Positions 54,005-64,000 of a stretch of DNA of 64,000 nucleotides are shown here, piece by piece. Position numbers and translations under genes: made by a program. How positions within the stretch are numbered: position 1 is the first letter of the stretch; each line of letters starts with the position of its first letter. The notes beneath the pieces were generated by a model. The model was not told the DNA's origin. It saw only the letters and a list, made by a program, of their open reading frames with translations, and made no database searches. The DNA is from Pseudidiomarina planktonica (GTDB lineage: Bacteria; Pseudomonadota; Gammaproteobacteria; Enterobacterales; Alteromonadaceae): positions 248,001 through 312,000 of the forward strand of contig NZ_FXWH01000001.1 in NCBI RefSeq assembly GCF_900177775.1. Direction: 5' to 3'.

Positions 54005-54999
54005 GTTTATTATTTCGCAATCGCAGCACGTCAAAAGGCAACCCCCAAGGCGCCAGGAAAGTAAAAATTTCCGGCTTTCGCCGTTTTGTCATGTTCTTCG
54101 TGCACAATGCTCAACAAGCGGTCGGTAGTTTGGGCGAACTGGCTCGTTATCCCTTTGCCTCAATGATGACTATGGCGGTATTGGGATTAAGTTTAACCTT
54201 GCCAGCAACGCTTTATGTGGTGGTAAAAAATACTCAAACCGTGGGCGCACAGTGGCAGGAAGCTTCCGAGCTAACCTTGTTTTTGCAAAAAGGTTTAAAT
54301 GAACGTGAAGTAGAAACCTTTACGCGCCGGGTGGGCTTAGACAAAGAAGTCGCCAGTGTAAAACTGATTCCAAAAGCAGAAGCCCTGGAAGAGTTTAAAG
54401 AATACTCGGGCTTCGGCGAGGCCCTGGATTATCTGAATAATAATCCGTTACCAGATGTGTTGTTGGTAACCCCGGCCGAATCCATGCGCTCGGCGGCAGC
54501 GGCGCAATCATTGCTGCAGCGGTTTGAGCGCGAACGCGAAGTTGATTTTGGTAAATTAGATGTGCAATGGCTGAACCGCTTGCAGTCATTACTGGATTTA
54601 GTGCGCGATAGTTTTGGCGCTTTGGCATTTTTATTATGCGTGTCGGTGGTGCTGATTGTAGGTAACACTATTCGCCTGAATATCCTAAGTAAGCGCGACG
54701 AAATTGTTGTAATGAAGCTGGTGGGTGCAACAGATGGTTACATTCAACGGCCATTTTTATACACCGGCTTGTGGTACGGTATTGTGGGTGGAGTAATTGC
54801 CTGGCTGGCAACCTTCATTCTGCTGTGGTGGATAGACGGCGCTGTAATGCGAATTACAGAACTGTATGAAGGCCAGTTTGAATTAGCCGGATTAACGGGC
54901 ATTGAAATGCTTATTCTATGGGCAGTGGCAATAGCATTAGGGCTTATTGGCTCTTATTTAGCGGTAAGAAAACACGTAAGTGCTATTGAACCCCGGTAA
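54001..54999 (+). CDS. ftsX: cell division membrane protein FtsX
   Basis: A 332-aa permease-like protein with four transmembrane segments: one after a basic N-terminus (ASMMTMAVLGLSLTLPATLY) and three in the C-terminal half. A periplasmic domain between segments 1 and 2 receives EnvC. It overlaps ftsE (ATGA). Confidence 0.95.
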   Translation: MSLLFRNRSTSKGNPQGARKVKISGFRRFVMFFVHNAQQAVGSLGELARYPFASMMTMAVLGLSLTLPATLYVVVKNTQTVGAQWQEASELTLFLQKGLNEREVETFTRRVGLDKEVASVKLIPKAEALEEFKEYSGFGEALDYLNNNPLPDVLLVTPAESMRSAAAAQSLLQRFEREREVDFGKLDVQWLNRLQSLLDLVRDSFGALAFLLCVSVVLIVGNTIRLNILSKRDEIVVMKLVGATDGYIQRPFLYTGLWYGIVGGVIAWLATFILLWWIDGAVMRITELYEGQFELAGLTGIEMLILWAVAIALGLIGSYLAVRKHVSAIEPR

Positions 55000-55162
55000 T
55001 CCACTCCCCATATTTAATCGTATAATGATGTAGAGCAAACATAACGGATGTGAATATTGCGCTTCGCTTCCACTTTGCTAGAATAACTGGTCCAGTGAAC
55101 TTTTTAGCAAAAAAATGGTCAATTGAGGCAGCAAGTGAAGCTGCCAAAGAGGATGTAATTGA

Positions 55163-56026
55163 ATGAGTACTGAACTTACAAAAATGGCGTTAGCGGTTCC
55201 CCAAAGCGGGAGCCTGGAAAGCTATATTCAGTCAGTCAATCGCATTCCTATGCTAAGCGCAGAGGAAGAGCAAGAGCTTGCCGAACGCTTGGTTGCTGAA
55301 GAAGATTTACAGGCCGCACGCCAACTTATTATGTCGCACTTGCGCTTTGTGGTGCACGTGGCGCGTAGCTATTCCGGTTATGGTTTGGCACAAGCCGACC
55401 TGATTCAGGAAGGTAATATCGGTTTAATGAAAGCGGTAAAACGTTTTGACCCGTCGTTTGGGGTTCGCCTGGTGTCTTTTGCGGTGCATTGGATTAAAGC
55501 TGAAATTCATGAATATGTATTGCGTAACTGGCGTGTAGTGAAAGTAGCTACCACCAAGGCACAACGTAAATTATTCTTCAATTTACGCAAAATGAAGAAG
55601 CGTCTGGGTTGGTTCACGCAAGACGAAGTAAATACTGTGGCTGAAACTCTGGGTGTAAGCACCTCAGAGGTAATGGAAATGGAAGCTCGTATGAGCGCCC
55701 ACGATCAGGCGTTCGAGTTAAGTTCAGACGATGACGATGCGCGTGAGAGCACTAACTATTCGCCGGCTCAGTATCTGGAAGACAAACGCTCTGATTTGGC
55801 TACTGAAGTAGAAAACGAAGACTGGGAAGCGCATACCCAGAAGCGTTTGTTCTCGGCTATTAAAACGCTTGATGAACGTAGTCAGGACATAGTGCGGGCG
55901 CGTTGGTTAGACGACAACAACAAGAGCACTTTGCAGGAACTGGCAAATAAATATGAAGTGTCAGCCGAGCGTGTGCGCCAACTTGAACAAAATGCGATGA
56001 AGAAATTACGCAACGCGATGGCTTAA
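55163..56026 (+). CDS. rpoH: heat shock sigma factor RpoH (sigma-32)
   Basis: A 287-aa sigma-70-family factor. Marks are [20 protein letters not shown], region 2 ([39 protein letters not shown]), the RpoH box-like [13 protein letters not shown], and region 4 helix-turn-helix ([20 protein letters not shown]). Regulation through 5' mRNA structure is usual in this family. It lies directly after ftsX, as in enteric bacteria. Confidence 0.97.
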   Translation: MSTELTKMALAVPQSGSLESYIQSVNRIPMLSAEEEQELAERLVAEEDLQAARQLIMSHLRFVVHVARSYSGYGLAQADLIQEGNIGLMKAVKRFDPSFGVRLVSFAVHWIKAEIHEYVLRNWRVVKVATTKAQRKLFFNLRKMKKRLGWFTQDEVNTVAETLGVSTSEVMEMEARMSAHDQAFELSSDDDDARESTNYSPAQYLEDKRSDLATEVENEDWEAHTQKRLFSAIKTLDERSQDIVRARWLDDNNKSTLQELANKYEVSAERVRQLEQNAMKKLRNAMA

Positions 56027-56277
56027 TGGATTGTCGCAAAGGGTGCGGTGCTTGCTGCATCGCACCATCTATCTCTTCCCCAATACCAGGCATGCCCCAG
56101 GGGAAACCCGCCGGGGTTCGCTGTATTCACTTAACTGATAACTTTTTGTGTGGCTTATTTGGGCAACCGGAGCGACCGCCTGTGTGTGATCAGTTCTCTG
56201 CTAGTTTGGATAGCTGTGGCAGTAGCCGTGACGAAGCTTTAATTTTGCTTACTGATCTTGAGCAGCAGACGAGCTGA
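56026..56277 (+). CDS. YkgJ-family cysteine cluster protein
   Basis: An 83-aa protein with the cysteine pattern CRKGCGACC, then RCIHLTDNFLCGLFG and RPPVCDQF, typical of YkgJ/UPF0153 metal-binding proteins. The ATG overlaps the rpoH stop (TAATG). Its end overlaps the convergent yibQ gene by 29 bases. Confidence 0.85.
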   Translation: MDCRKGCGACCIAPSISSPIPGMPQGKPAGVRCIHLTDNFLCGLFGQPERPPVCDQFSASLDSCGSSRDEALILLTDLEQQTS

Positions 56278-57040
56278 TTGTTTGCGGTAATAGCTTTTGT
56301 TGTACTAGCAATTCAGACATCGGAACTACTTCAATTCCTAACCGGGCAAGCTCAGGTAACCGTTGTTTCAACATGGTTATGGTAGCTGGGTGTGGATGTC
56401 CAATAGCAATGGCCTCACCGTGCTTAAGTGCATACCGAATGAGTTGGTCGAATTGACCGTTCAGGTTTTCCTCGGAAGCACTGTTATCCAGAAATACATG
56501 GCGACGGGAGGTTGGAATACCAGCCGCCAGCGCAGTTTGTTCGGCAACCGTGGCAAGGCTGGTGCGGCTGTCCACAAAATAGAGTTTACGAGCACTGAGT
56601 TCCTGCATTAACCATTGCATGGGCTGCTGTTGCTCGGTAAGCAGGCTACCCATGTGATTATTAACGCCTACGGCGGTTGGTAACGATGCCAGAGCTTCAG
56701 CAACGGTTGCCTGAAACTCCGTTTGACTCATTGCCAGGGTAAGCCCGCCCGGACCGAGCTTGTTGCCACTGTGTGCCTGCATGGGCAGGTGGGCTATCAC
56801 TTCTTTGTTTGCATGACCTGCTGCTGTGGCGATTTTCGCTGCTTGCGGCGTATGCGGCAAAATAGCCAGAGTTAACGGGCTATTAATGGTTAATACCGAG
56901 CTGTCCTGACGGCTGTTGCCCACGTCGTCAATAATAACCGCCACGCGAGCCTTAGGCTTATCTGCAGCTGCTGCCGCATGAGCCATGCTGAGCAAAGCCA
57001 GGCACAGTGCTACCGGTATCACCTGCAGCCGCTTAAACAT
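56249..57040 (-). CDS. yibQ: divergent polysaccharide deacetylase YibQ
   Basis: A 263-aa periplasmic protein with a signal peptide (LCLALLSMAHAAAA). The divergent deacetylase domain follows: RVAVIIDDVGNSRQDSSVLT, LAILPHTPQAAKIA, VIAHLPMQAHSGNKLGPG and VGVNNHMGSLLT. ATG 57040 overlaps the envC stop (TAATG). Role in the cell envelope not established. Confidence 0.88.
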   Translation of the reverse strand: MFKRLQVIPVALCLALLSMAHAAAAADKPKARVAVIIDDVGNSRQDSSVLTINSPLTLAILPHTPQAAKIATAAGHANKEVIAHLPMQAHSGNKLGPGGLTLAMSQTEFQATVAEALASLPTAVGVNNHMGSLLTEQQQPMQWLMQELSARKLYFVDSRTSLATVAEQTALAAGIPTSRRHVFLDNSASEENLNGQFDQLIRYALKHGEAIAIGHPHPATITMLKQRLPELARLGIEVVPMSELLVQQKLLPQTISSSAAQDQ

Positions 57041-58197
57041 TAACGACACCACTGGGTTGGGTTCACCGCGTTACCACGCACGCGTATTTCGAAATAGAGT
57101 GCCGGCTCAGAACGACCACCACTTTGGCCCATTAAGGCAACAGTTTCGCCGGTGCGCACTTTGCTGCCGACTTGCGGCAGTATGGTTTGGTTGTGCCCAT
57201 ACAGACTCATGTAACCATCACCATGGTCAATGATCAGTAATAAACCAAAGCCACGCATCCAGTTGGCGTAAAGCACCCGGCCGTCGGCAATGCTGACTAC
57301 GGCTTGACCCGAGTCGCCGTTAATCAAAACCCCTTTCCAGTCGACCGAGCCACTGCGTGACGTTGCGAACAAGCGTTGTACCCGGCCTTCGGTTGGCCAG
57401 CGCAATGAGCCTTTTTGCTTACTCAAGCCGTTTAGCTGAACATCTTCGCGTAAAGCCGCAATAATGGCATCAAGAACGTTCTCAAGCTCTGCCTGATCTT
57501 GTCGCAGCTGTTCAATGCGCTGGGTGTCGGAAACCAATTCACGTTGCAACTTGGCAACCAATTGCTGTTGCTCGCTTTGCTGTTCGCGCAGTACCGTTTG
57601 CTGACGTTGCTGTTGCTGCTGGCGCTTAGCCAATTGTTGTTCCTGCGCCGCAACCTGTTCACGCACTTGCTCAATTTCAGCACGGGTAGCCAGTACCGCT
57701 TCAATTTCTTCAATGCGGGCTTCGTTTAAATACTGATAATACGTGAGCATACGTTCTACCCGCGCCGGGTCATTTTGATTCAATACCATTTTCAAGAAAT
57801 CATGCTGGCCACCGCGATAAGCGGTATCTACTTGTTTCTCAAGTAATTCCAGTTGGCGCTTTTCCTGTGCTTGAAGCTGTTGCAGCTGGGTGGCTAGCTC
57901 ATCTAAGCGTAATTGGATATCACGCAAAGCGTTTTCGGTGTCGTTTAGTTCGGTGGCAACGGCACTGATTTGCGCTTCCATTTGTTGCAACTGTCGCTCG
58001 GTACGCGACAGGCGGCGCTCACGCTCGCCCATGTCGGCCTGGCGCTTCTCCAGCTCCTGCTGAATTGCCTCAAGTTGGGCTTCAGTGGCGGCCCGCTCAG
58101 CTTCGGCGTCGGAGCTTTGTGCCTGTACTGTCGGCAGTGCCAGGGTGGCAAGCGTAACAAACAGAAGCAGTACTGGGCTGAGCCGGCTTTTTGTCAC
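57040..58197 (-). CDS. envC: murein hydrolase activator EnvC
   Basis: A 385-aa periplasmic protein: signal peptide ending TVQAQS, two long coiled-coil stretches (about residues 30-110 and 160-245, rich in Gln/Glu), and a C-terminal LytM (M23-like) domain, GYMSLYGHNQTILPQVGSKV, that lacks the full zinc ligand set. EnvC activates amidases AmiA/AmiB under FtsEX control. Start is GTG 58197. Confidence 0.93.
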   Translation of the reverse strand: MTKSRLSPVLLLFVTLATLALPTVQAQSSDAEAERAATEAQLEAIQQELEKRQADMGERERRLSRTERQLQQMEAQISAVATELNDTENALRDIQLRLDELATQLQQLQAQEKRQLELLEKQVDTAYRGGQHDFLKMVLNQNDPARVERMLTYYQYLNEARIEEIEAVLATRAEIEQVREQVAAQEQQLAKRQQQQQRQQTVLREQQSEQQQLVAKLQRELVSDTQRIEQLRQDQAELENVLDAIIAALREDVQLNGLSKQKGSLRWPTEGRVQRLFATSRSGSVDWKGVLINGDSGQAVVSIADGRVLYANWMRGFGLLLIIDHGDGYMSLYGHNQTILPQVGSKVRTGETVALMGQSGGRSEPALYFEIRVRGNAVNPTQWCR

Positions 58198-58199
58198 TG

Positions 58200-59747
58200 C
58201 TATTTAGCTCCGTTTTTTAGTTTCATAATGGGCGTGCCGGTCATTTCTTGCGGCTGTTCCATTCCCAGTAAATGCAGCATGGTTGGCGCAACATCTGACA
58301 ACCGCGCTCCGTCACGCGCTGTAGCATCCCGACCGACATAAATAAAGGGTACCGGCTGGCTGGTATGAGCCGTGTGCGACTGCCCGGTATGGTCGTCATT
58401 CATTTGTTCGGCATTACCATGGTCTGCGGTAATCAGGCATTCACCGCCAACTTTCTGCAGGGCTTCCACCACGCGACCAACACTTTTATCAACGGCCTCA
58501 CAGGCTTTCACCGCCGCATCGAAATTACCTGTGTGGCCAACCATATCACCGTTCGGATAGTTACAAACAATCACGTCGAAGCTGCCACTTTGAATGGCAT
58601 CTACCAGCTTGTCGGTTAACTCTTCCGAACTCATTTCTGGCTTTAAATCATAGGTAGCAACGTCAGGGGAGGGCACTAGTACACGCTTCTCGCCTTTGAA
58701 TTCTTGTTCACGACCACCGCTGAAGAAAAAGGTAACGTGTGCATACTTCTCGGTTTCCGAAATGCGTAACTGGGTTTTGTCATGCTTGGCCAGCCATTCG
58801 CCCAGCACGTTGTTTAAACTTTCCGCTGCATAGGCAACCGCGCCGCCGGTTAACTGGGCATCGTATTCAGTCAACATAACGAACTGGCTTAGCTTTGGCT
58901 TGCGGTTCCGTTTAAACCCGTCAAAGTTTTCGTCTAAAAATGCGTGACTAAGCTGACGTGCGCGGTCGGCCCGGAAATTCATAAAGAACACCGCATCGCC
59001 ATCATTAATAGGTGCGGCGTCGCCAATTATTGTAGGCGCTACAAATTCATCGCGTTCGCCCCGCTCGTAGGCATTGGCAAGTGCATCTTCTGATGAGTCG
59101 TACTGATGTTTACCTTTGCCGTCAACCAGCAGTTGCCAGGCTTGTTCAATGCGATCCCAGCGTTGGTCTCTGTCCATCGCAAAATAACGGCCACAAATAC
59201 TGGCAAAGCGTCCGGTACCGGCTTGAGCAAAACGATTTTCAAAACGCTCCAGAGTTGGCTTGGCTGAGCGCGGCGGGGTGTCGCGGCCATCTAAGAAACC
59301 ATGCACATAAATGGTTTTGGCGCCTTTTTCAGCGGCCAAATCAACCATGGCCAGAATATGATCTTCGTGACTGTGCACGCCGCCTGGCGACAGCAAGCCC
59401 ATAATATGAATGGCCTTGTCGTTACTAATAGCAGCGTCAACAGCGTCAGTTAACACTGGGTTGTTGCGGAACTCGCCGTCGGCAATCGCTTTACTAATAC
59501 GCGTTAAATCTTGGTACACCACGCGCCCGGCACCAAGGTTCACATGACCAACTTCAGAGTTACCCATTTGCCCGTCTGGTAAGCCAACAGCTTCGCCGGA
59601 ACCATTCACCAGCGTGTGTGGGTATTTATCCCACAGTGCATCCAGATTAGGGGTGTTGGCTGCGGTAATAGCATTGTCGGGAGCCGCTTCACGGTGGCCC
59701 CAACCGTCTAAAATTAACAGGGCCAATGGTGTCCGATTCGTCGTCAT
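58200..59747 (-). CDS. gpmI: 2,3-bisphosphoglycerate-independent phosphoglycerate mutase
   Basis: A 515-aa metal-dependent mutase. [38 protein letters not shown] (catalytic Ser in NSEVGH), [23 protein letters not shown] and [11 protein letters not shown] are visible. It interconverts 3- and 2-phosphoglycerate in glycolysis. Two bases separate it from envC. Confidence 0.97.
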   Translation of the reverse strand: MTTNRTPLALLILDGWGHREAAPDNAITAANTPNLDALWDKYPHTLVNGSGEAVGLPDGQMGNSEVGHVNLGAGRVVYQDLTRISKAIADGEFRNNPVLTDAVDAAISNDKAIHIMGLLSPGGVHSHEDHILAMVDLAAEKGAKTIYVHGFLDGRDTPPRSAKPTLERFENRFAQAGTGRFASICGRYFAMDRDQRWDRIEQAWQLLVDGKGKHQYDSSEDALANAYERGERDEFVAPTIIGDAAPINDGDAVFFMNFRADRARQLSHAFLDENFDGFKRNRKPKLSQFVMLTEYDAQLTGGAVAYAAESLNNVLGEWLAKHDKTQLRISETEKYAHVTFFFSGGREQEFKGEKRVLVPSPDVATYDLKPEMSSEELTDKLVDAIQSGSFDVIVCNYPNGDMVGHTGNFDAAVKACEAVDKSVGRVVEALQKVGGECLITADHGNAEQMNDDHTGQSHTAHTSQPVPFIYVGRDATARDGARLSDVAPTMLHLLGMEQPQEMTGTPIMKLKNGAK

Positions 59748-59945
59748 GGCAACCTCAGTGTTTTAAATAGAATCAAAAAGTTAAACCCATTTTAAGTGAT
59801 CTTAGCCAAGAACGCATCTTTAGCGGCTACATTCCGATGGAATGACCGAAGATAACGAAAGCACCATATTTTGCTGGCAACTCGATGCTTAATCGGTATA
59901 CTCTGTGGCCTGTTTTTAAGCTGCAGCAACAGGAGTTTTAGCAGT

Positions 59946-60374
59946 ATGGAGCAACTCATTGAGTTTGCCGGTGATCATTACCTGATGTCGCTGTTGTGGG
60001 TAGGTTTGCTATTAGCTTTGGTTGTCACTTTGGTGCAGTCGAAGTTATCAAATGTAAAAACTTACACGCCGCAACAAGCTACGTTACTGGTTAATCGTCA
60101 AGACGGCGCGTTTCTGGATATTCGTTCAGTAGAGGAATATCGGAAGGCGCACATACAAGGTGCTATCCACCTGACAGCGGAACGCGTTAAGAATAACGAC
60201 ACCGCTAGCCTTGAAAAATTTAAAGATGCCCCCATCGTGGTGGTATGTGCAACCGGATTAACCTCAAAAGCTGTAGCAGCACAATTACAGAAAGCAGGGT
60301 TTAGTCAGGCTGCAGTAATGCAAGGCGGGATATCAGCGTGGCAAAGTGCCAGTTTCCCAATGACTAAAAAATAA
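59946..60374 (+). CDS. yibN: rhodanese-like membrane protein YibN
   Basis: A 142-aa protein with one N-terminal membrane segment ([19 protein letters not shown]) and a cytoplasmic rhodanese domain ([20 protein letters not shown], active-site Cys in [20 protein letters not shown]). It sits before secB, as in enteric bacteria. ATG 59946 follows AGGAG. Confidence 0.92.
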   Translation: MEQLIEFAGDHYLMSLLWVGLLLALVVTLVQSKLSNVKTYTPQQATLLVNRQDGAFLDIRSVEEYRKAHIQGAIHLTAERVKNNDTASLEKFKDAPIVVVCATGLTSKAVAAQLQKAGFSQAAVMQGGISAWQSASFPMTKK

Positions 60375-60399
60375 ACGTATCAATATAGGAATTTTTCGC

Positions 60400-60897
60400 A
60401 TGGCTGAAGAACAGCAAGCAAACGGCGCTGCCGCAGAGCAAGAACAGCAACAACAAGCATTCGCAATTCAACGTGTTTACACCAAAGATGTTTCTTTTGA
60501 AGCACCGAATTCGCCGCAAATCTTCCGTAGAGAATGGAAGTCTGATTTGAATCTTGACTTAAACGTTAAGAATGAAAAAATCGAAGACAACCTGTACGAA
60601 GTTGTATTGAAGCTTACCGTTACCAGCAAAATTGATGACGACGTAGCTTTCTTATGTGAAGTGCAGCAGGCTGGTATTTTCACTATTGGTGATCAGGTGG
60701 AAGAAGGTCAACGCGCTCACATGCTGGCCGCATTCTGTCCAAACATCTTGTTCCCGTACGCTCGTGAAGTTGTATCAAGCCTGGTAGGCCGTGCAACCTT
60801 CCCGCAACTGAACCTGGCTCCAGTGAACTTTGATGCTGTTTTCGCACAGCACATGGAACAGCAACAGAAGCGTGCGCAAGAACAAGCTGACGCCTGA
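60400..60897 (+). CDS. secB: protein export chaperone SecB
   Basis: A 165-aa tetrameric chaperone. Marks are [41 protein letters not shown] and [20 protein letters not shown]. It keeps preproteins unfolded for SecA. It is followed 19 bases later by gpsA, the usual order. Confidence 0.97.
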   Translation: MAEEQQANGAAAEQEQQQQAFAIQRVYTKDVSFEAPNSPQIFRREWKSDLNLDLNVKNEKIEDNLYEVVLKLTVTSKIDDDVAFLCEVQQAGIFTIGDQVEEGQRAHMLAAFCPNILFPYAREVVSSLVGRATFPQLNLAPVNFDAVFAQHMEQQQKRAQEQADA

Positions 60898-60916
60898 AAA
60901 GCACAGCTGCACTAAT

Positions 60917-61918
60917 ATGAGTGACCAAAAAGTCACAATTCTGGGGGCGGGATCTTACGGGACCGCCCTTGCTTTATGCTTTGCCCGCAAAGGCGTTGAA
61001 ACCCTGCTCTGGGGTCGTAATGCTGAGCATATGGCCACTATGCAACGCGAGCGCGAGAACCAGCGCTATCTGCCTGATTGTAAATTCCCCGATTGTTTAA
61101 CTGCTACCAGTGATCTTGCCGCTACCTTAAAAGATGCGCGCAATGTTGTTGTGGTGGTACCCAGTAGTGCATTTTCGTCAGTACTGGCTGAGGCTAGCCC
61201 ATTACTTCAAAAGAATGCTCGTATTGCCTGGGCCACCAAAGGGCTTGAGCCAGACACTGGCCGCCTGTTACTGGATGTAGCCAAAGACATTCTGGGTGAA
61301 AGCCGTTCGCTGGCAGTGCTGTCGGGGCCAACCTTTGCGCTGGAAATGGCGAAAGGTCTTCCTACCGCTATTTCAATGTCGTCAAACGATCCCGAGTTTG
61401 TCACCGAATTGTCCGATATGTTGCATTGTGATCGCAGCTTCCGGGTGTATACCAACGACGACTTTATTGGTGTGCAGTTAGGTGGTGCGGTGAAAAATGT
61501 TATCGCCATTGGCGCTGGCATGGCCGACGGTATCGGTTTTGGTGCGAATGCGCGTACGGCGTTAATCACTCGTGGTTTAGCCGAACTCACCCGTCTGGGT
61601 TTGAAGCTAGGTGCGAAACCGGAAACCTTTACTGGTATGGCCGGGCTTGGTGATTTAATTCTTACCTGTACCGACAACCAGTCACGTAACCGACGGTTCG
61701 GCTTGGCGTTGGGCAAAGGCAAGTCGGTTGATGAAGCTATGCAATCTATTGGTCAGGCGGTAGAAGGTTATCGCAACACCAAAGAAGTGGTTGCGCTGGC
61801 GCGTCGGAACGACGTTGAAATGCCGATTTGCGAACAGCTGTACGATGTTTTATACGGTGACACCACGCCTCAGCAAGCCGCTATTAACCTGCTTAGTCGC
61901 GCTCGTACCTCAGAGTAA
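60917..61918 (+). CDS. gpsA: glycerol-3-phosphate dehydrogenase [NAD(P)+]
   Basis: A 333-aa enzyme with [20 protein letters not shown] (NAD site), [17 protein letters not shown], the catalytic lysine in [18 protein letters not shown] and [11 protein letters not shown]. It makes sn-glycerol 3-phosphate for phospholipids. ATG 60917 matches the usual start; a frame to 60830 overlaps secB. Confidence 0.96.
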   Translation: MSDQKVTILGAGSYGTALALCFARKGVETLLWGRNAEHMATMQRERENQRYLPDCKFPDCLTATSDLAATLKDARNVVVVVPSSAFSSVLAEASPLLQKNARIAWATKGLEPDTGRLLLDVAKDILGESRSLAVLSGPTFALEMAKGLPTAISMSSNDPEFVTELSDMLHCDRSFRVYTNDDFIGVQLGGAVKNVIAIGAGMADGIGFGANARTALITRGLAELTRLGLKLGAKPETFTGMAGLGDLILTCTDNQSRNRRFGLALGKGKSVDEAMQSIGQAVEGYRNTKEVVALARRNDVEMPICEQLYDVLYGDTTPQQAAINLLSRARTSE

Positions 61919-61938
61919 TTTCAACCAGAATCATTTGA

Positions 61939-61975
61939 AAACGCCGGTTAGGTTTAATCCTAACCGGCGTTTTTT
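61939..61975. terminator. bidirectional terminator between gpsA and slmA
   Basis: A 14-bp perfect stem (AAACGCCGGTTAGG / CCTAACCGGCGTTT) with a 6-base loop, followed by a T run on the plus strand and preceded by A residues. It serves both convergent genes. Confidence 0.92.
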
Positions 61976-61977
61976 GT

Positions 61978-62565
61978 TTAGCTTAGTAGCTGTTGTTCAA
62001 TCGCCTGCCACTGCTCATCAAAGTGGGTGGTGGGTAAGCGTTTGAAATCTGACCGTACAAATTGACTGACTTTGCCGTCAACATAGGCCAGTAATAAGTT
62101 CGCCAGTACGCCCTCATCTAAACTGAAACTGGCCTGTTCACGCAGTTTGCGTTCGCGCAGTGCTTGTTTTACCTGACTTTCTATTTTCTCAAATAAAAGT
62201 TCTACGCGGGTGCGCAGGCGTTCGTGCTCGCCCATCAGTGCGTCACCGGTCAGAATACGGCTAATGCCCGGGTTGCGTTCAGCAAAGGTTAGCACCAGCT
62301 TCAAAATTACCTGACAACGGGTGAGCGTGTCTTTCTCAACTTCCAGAATCTGATTAATACGCGACAAAATAGTGTCTTCGGTAAACTCAATAAGCCCTTC
62401 AAACATACGTGCTTTAGAAGGGAAATGACGATACAACGCAGCTTCTGAAACACTTAATTCAGCAGCCAAACGTGCAGTAGTAATGCGCTGGCCAGGCCTG
62501 GTTTGTAACATGGTAGCCAGGCTTTGCAGAATCTCTTCGCGACGATTACGCTTTTGTGCTGTCAT
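61978..62565 (-). CDS. slmA: nucleoid occlusion factor SlmA
   Basis: A 195-aa TetR-family protein with [35 protein letters not shown] and [19 protein letters not shown], the SlmA signature. It binds DNA and blocks FtsZ assembly over the nucleoid. It follows dut, the usual order in gammaproteobacteria. Confidence 0.95.
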   Translation of the reverse strand: MTAQKRNRREEILQSLATMLQTRPGQRITTARLAAELSVSEAALYRHFPSKARMFEGLIEFTEDTILSRINQILEVEKDTLTRCQVILKLVLTFAERNPGISRILTGDALMGEHERLRTRVELLFEKIESQVKQALRERKLREQASFSLDEGVLANLLLAYVDGKVSQFVRSDFKRLPTTHFDEQWQAIEQQLLS

Positions 62566-62582
62566 GGTTAACTATCCTTGTT

Positions 62583-63038
62583 TTACTGTTTACCTGAGTG
62601 GCCGAAACCGCCTTCACCCCGATCGCTTTCGGTGAAGTTATCAACCACCTGAAACTGCGCTTGCACTACCGGCAAAATTACCAGTTGCGCAATACGGTCG
62701 CCCGGCTCGATAGTAAAGGCCGTAGTCGAACGGTTCCAGCAGGATACTTTCAGCTCGCCCTGATAATCTGAATCAATCAGACCCACCAGATTACCCAGTA
62801 CAATACCGTGTTTATGGCCAAGGCCAGAGCGGGGTAGGATAGTGGCGGCCAGACCCGGATCGCCAATGTGAATAGCTATGCCAGTGCCGAGCAAGTGGGT
62901 CTCGCCCGGCTCGATAGTTAACGGGGCATCCAGGCAGGCGCGTAAATCTAATCCGGCTGAACCAGGGGTGGCGTATTCAGGTAGGGCAATGGTGTCGCCC
63001 ACACGAGCATCTAAAATTTTTACATCAATGGTTGTCAT
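62583..63038 (-). CDS. dut: dUTP diphosphatase
   Basis: A 151-aa trimeric dUTPase with motifs [47 protein letters not shown] and C-terminal [10 protein letters not shown]. It removes dUTP and supplies dUMP. Confidence 0.97.
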   Translation of the reverse strand: MTTIDVKILDARVGDTIALPEYATPGSAGLDLRACLDAPLTIEPGETHLLGTGIAIHIGDPGLAATILPRSGLGHKHGIVLGNLVGLIDSDYQGELKVSCWNRSTTAFTIEPGDRIAQLVILPVVQAQFQVVDNFTESDRGEGGFGHSGKQ

Positions 63039-63082
63039 GTTGCTGCATGTCCATAGTTTGAATTATTAAATGGATAGAACTA

Positions 63083-64000
63083 TCAGGAATTGTTTGGCAA
63101 CTGCCCGGCTATTCGCTCCAGCATTGCCTGTGCCAGCTGCGTTTTCGGCATACTGGTAAACTCGTGTTGCTGTAACTGTTGTTTACTATTGTGCCAGTAC
63201 AGAGTTACCGCATTATTGTCGCTGTTAAAGCCAATACTTGTATCACTCACATCGTTGGCTGCAATCATGGTCAGCTGTTTGCGCTTCAATTTATCTACCG
63301 CATAGCTTTCCACATTGTTGGTTTCCGCGGCGAAACCTATAGTTACCGGCGGATTTTCCAGTGCTGCAACTTCGGCAAGAATATCCGGGTTGCGCACCAA
63401 CTGCAGGGTGAATTCGTTTTGTTGCTGTTTCTTCAGCTTTTCATGAGCAACTTCGGCAGGGCGATAATCGGCTACCGCTGCGCAACCAATAAAAATATCC
63501 GCCGCTGCTACCTGACGCATTACCGCCTGGTGCATGTCTTTGGTGGAAACAACATCAATGCGATCAACTCCAGCCGGAGTGGGCAGTGGGCAAGGGCCTG
63601 CCACTAAAGTAACGCGAGCGCCCATAGCCGCGGCCTGACCAGCCAGGGCAAAGCCCATTTTTCCGGAGCTGTCATTGGACAAATAACGAACCGGGTCAAT
63701 AGCTTCGCGAGTAGGGCCTGCGGTAATTAAAATATGTTTGCCGCTTAGTAGCGCTGGTGTCGTGGTGGCTGCTGATTGATTGCCAAGCAGCTCAGTTAAC
63801 TGTTGTACCAGCTCCAGCGGCTCTAACATGCGACCTGCGCCAATATCACCACAAGCCTGACTGCCACTGCCCGGACCGAACACAGCCACACCACGTTGCT
63901 GTAACAGCGCCAGGTTGGCGGTTACCGCAGGTGCCGCCCACATTTGTTGGTTCATAGCAGGTGCTATAGCTAGCGGCGCCGCTGTGGCCAGACATAAGGT
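63083..64000 (-). CDS. coaBC: CoaBC (phosphopantothenoylcysteine decarboxylase/synthetase), 5' end outside window
   Basis: The C-terminal 305 codons of CoaBC. The frame is open to the window edge, where TAAPLAIAPAMNQQMW is the end of the CoaC flavin-dependent decarboxylase part. The CoaB ligase part follows: HILITAGPTREAIDPVRYLS, NDSSGKMGFALA, IGFAAET and LKRKQLTMIAAND. It makes 4'-phosphopantetheine in coenzyme A synthesis. Confidence 0.95.
   Translation of the reverse strand, partial: TLCLATAAPLAIAPAMNQQMWAAPAVTANLALLQQRGVAVFGPGSGSQACGDIGAGRMLEPLELVQQLTELLGNQSAATTTPALLSGKHILITAGPTREAIDPVRYLSNDSSGKMGFALAGQAAAMGARVTLVAGPCPLPTPAGVDRIDVVSTKDMHQAVMRQVAAADIFIGCAAVADYRPAEVAHEKLKKQQQNEFTLQLVRNPDILAEVAALENPPVTIGFAAETNNVESYAVDKLKRKQLTMIAANDVSDTSIGFNSDNNAVTLYWHNSKQQLQQHEFTSMPKTQLAQAMLERIAGQLPNNS

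Noticed and set aside
61207-61722. A 171-codon minus-strand frame
   Set aside because: It is antisense to gpsA, whose motifs are unmistakable.
1-64000. tRNA or rRNA genes
   Set aside because: No cloverleaf with TTCGANNC-type loop or rRNA-like stretch was noticed, though this was by eye only.

Overview
The window looks like the chromosome of a gammaproteobacterium of the Alteromonadales type (Idiomarinaceae-like is my best guess, from gene content only). The evidence is the order rsmD-ftsY-ftsE-ftsX-rpoH, the run yibQ-envC-gpmI opposite yibN-secB-gpsA, and slmA-dut-coaBC. Host genes are of moderate GC and are tightly packed. The middle of the window is visibly richer in A+T.

Layout. (1) 1-12492 is host accessory and metabolic DNA: two RidA-like proteins around a chemoreceptor, a TetR regulator, a porin and a periplasmic binding protein; a flavoprotein-rhodanese-MocR group; a ketopantoate reductase-DinB-thioesterase run; DoxX and an alpha/beta hydrolase. 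(2) 12600-13453 and 43433-44105 are the two halves of comM (yifB), cut by one insertion. (3) 13454-43427 is a complete Tn7-like transposon of 29,974 bp. It has 22-bp terminal inverted repeats with one mismatch and a 5-bp target duplication (GGTTC). Removing the element plus one copy of the duplication restores a 508-codon comM in frame. (4) 44117-64000 is host core DNA: amino-acid and sulfur metabolism, then cell division, signal recognition, heat shock, envelope and nucleotide/CoA genes. The last gene, coaBC, runs off the end.

The transposition genes are at the right end on the minus strand, in the order tnsA, tnsB, tnsC, tniQ, tniE. This order and the comM target match the Tn6022/AbaR-type backbone of Acinetobacter (tniC-A-B-D-E). 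The cargo, left to right, is: a Cys/His protein of unknown role; a type 1 defence reverse transcriptase (RT fused to nitrilase) with two small genes behind it; a putative peptide cluster (a 35-aa double-glycine precursor, an intervening hairpin, two related cupin-like proteins and a two-gene ABC transporter); a small transcript unit with a 9-codon ORF; a DUF4760-like membrane protein; orphan toxin-antitoxin remnants; a broken IS3-family copy; a 1414-aa Fe-S nuclease/SF1 helicase divergent from a DNA methyltransferase, with a WYL regulator; a YegP-type pair; a 571-aa protein laid out like TnsE, with a HEPN protein; and a zinc-dependent phospholipase C-like protein overlapping a lipoprotein gene.

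Most of the cargo reads as an anti-phage and inter-bacterial competition island carried by a transposon that disables ComM, a helicase used in natural transformation. The least familiar system is the peptide cluster at 20501-23665. All family names rest on motif recognition by eye; no database search was run.
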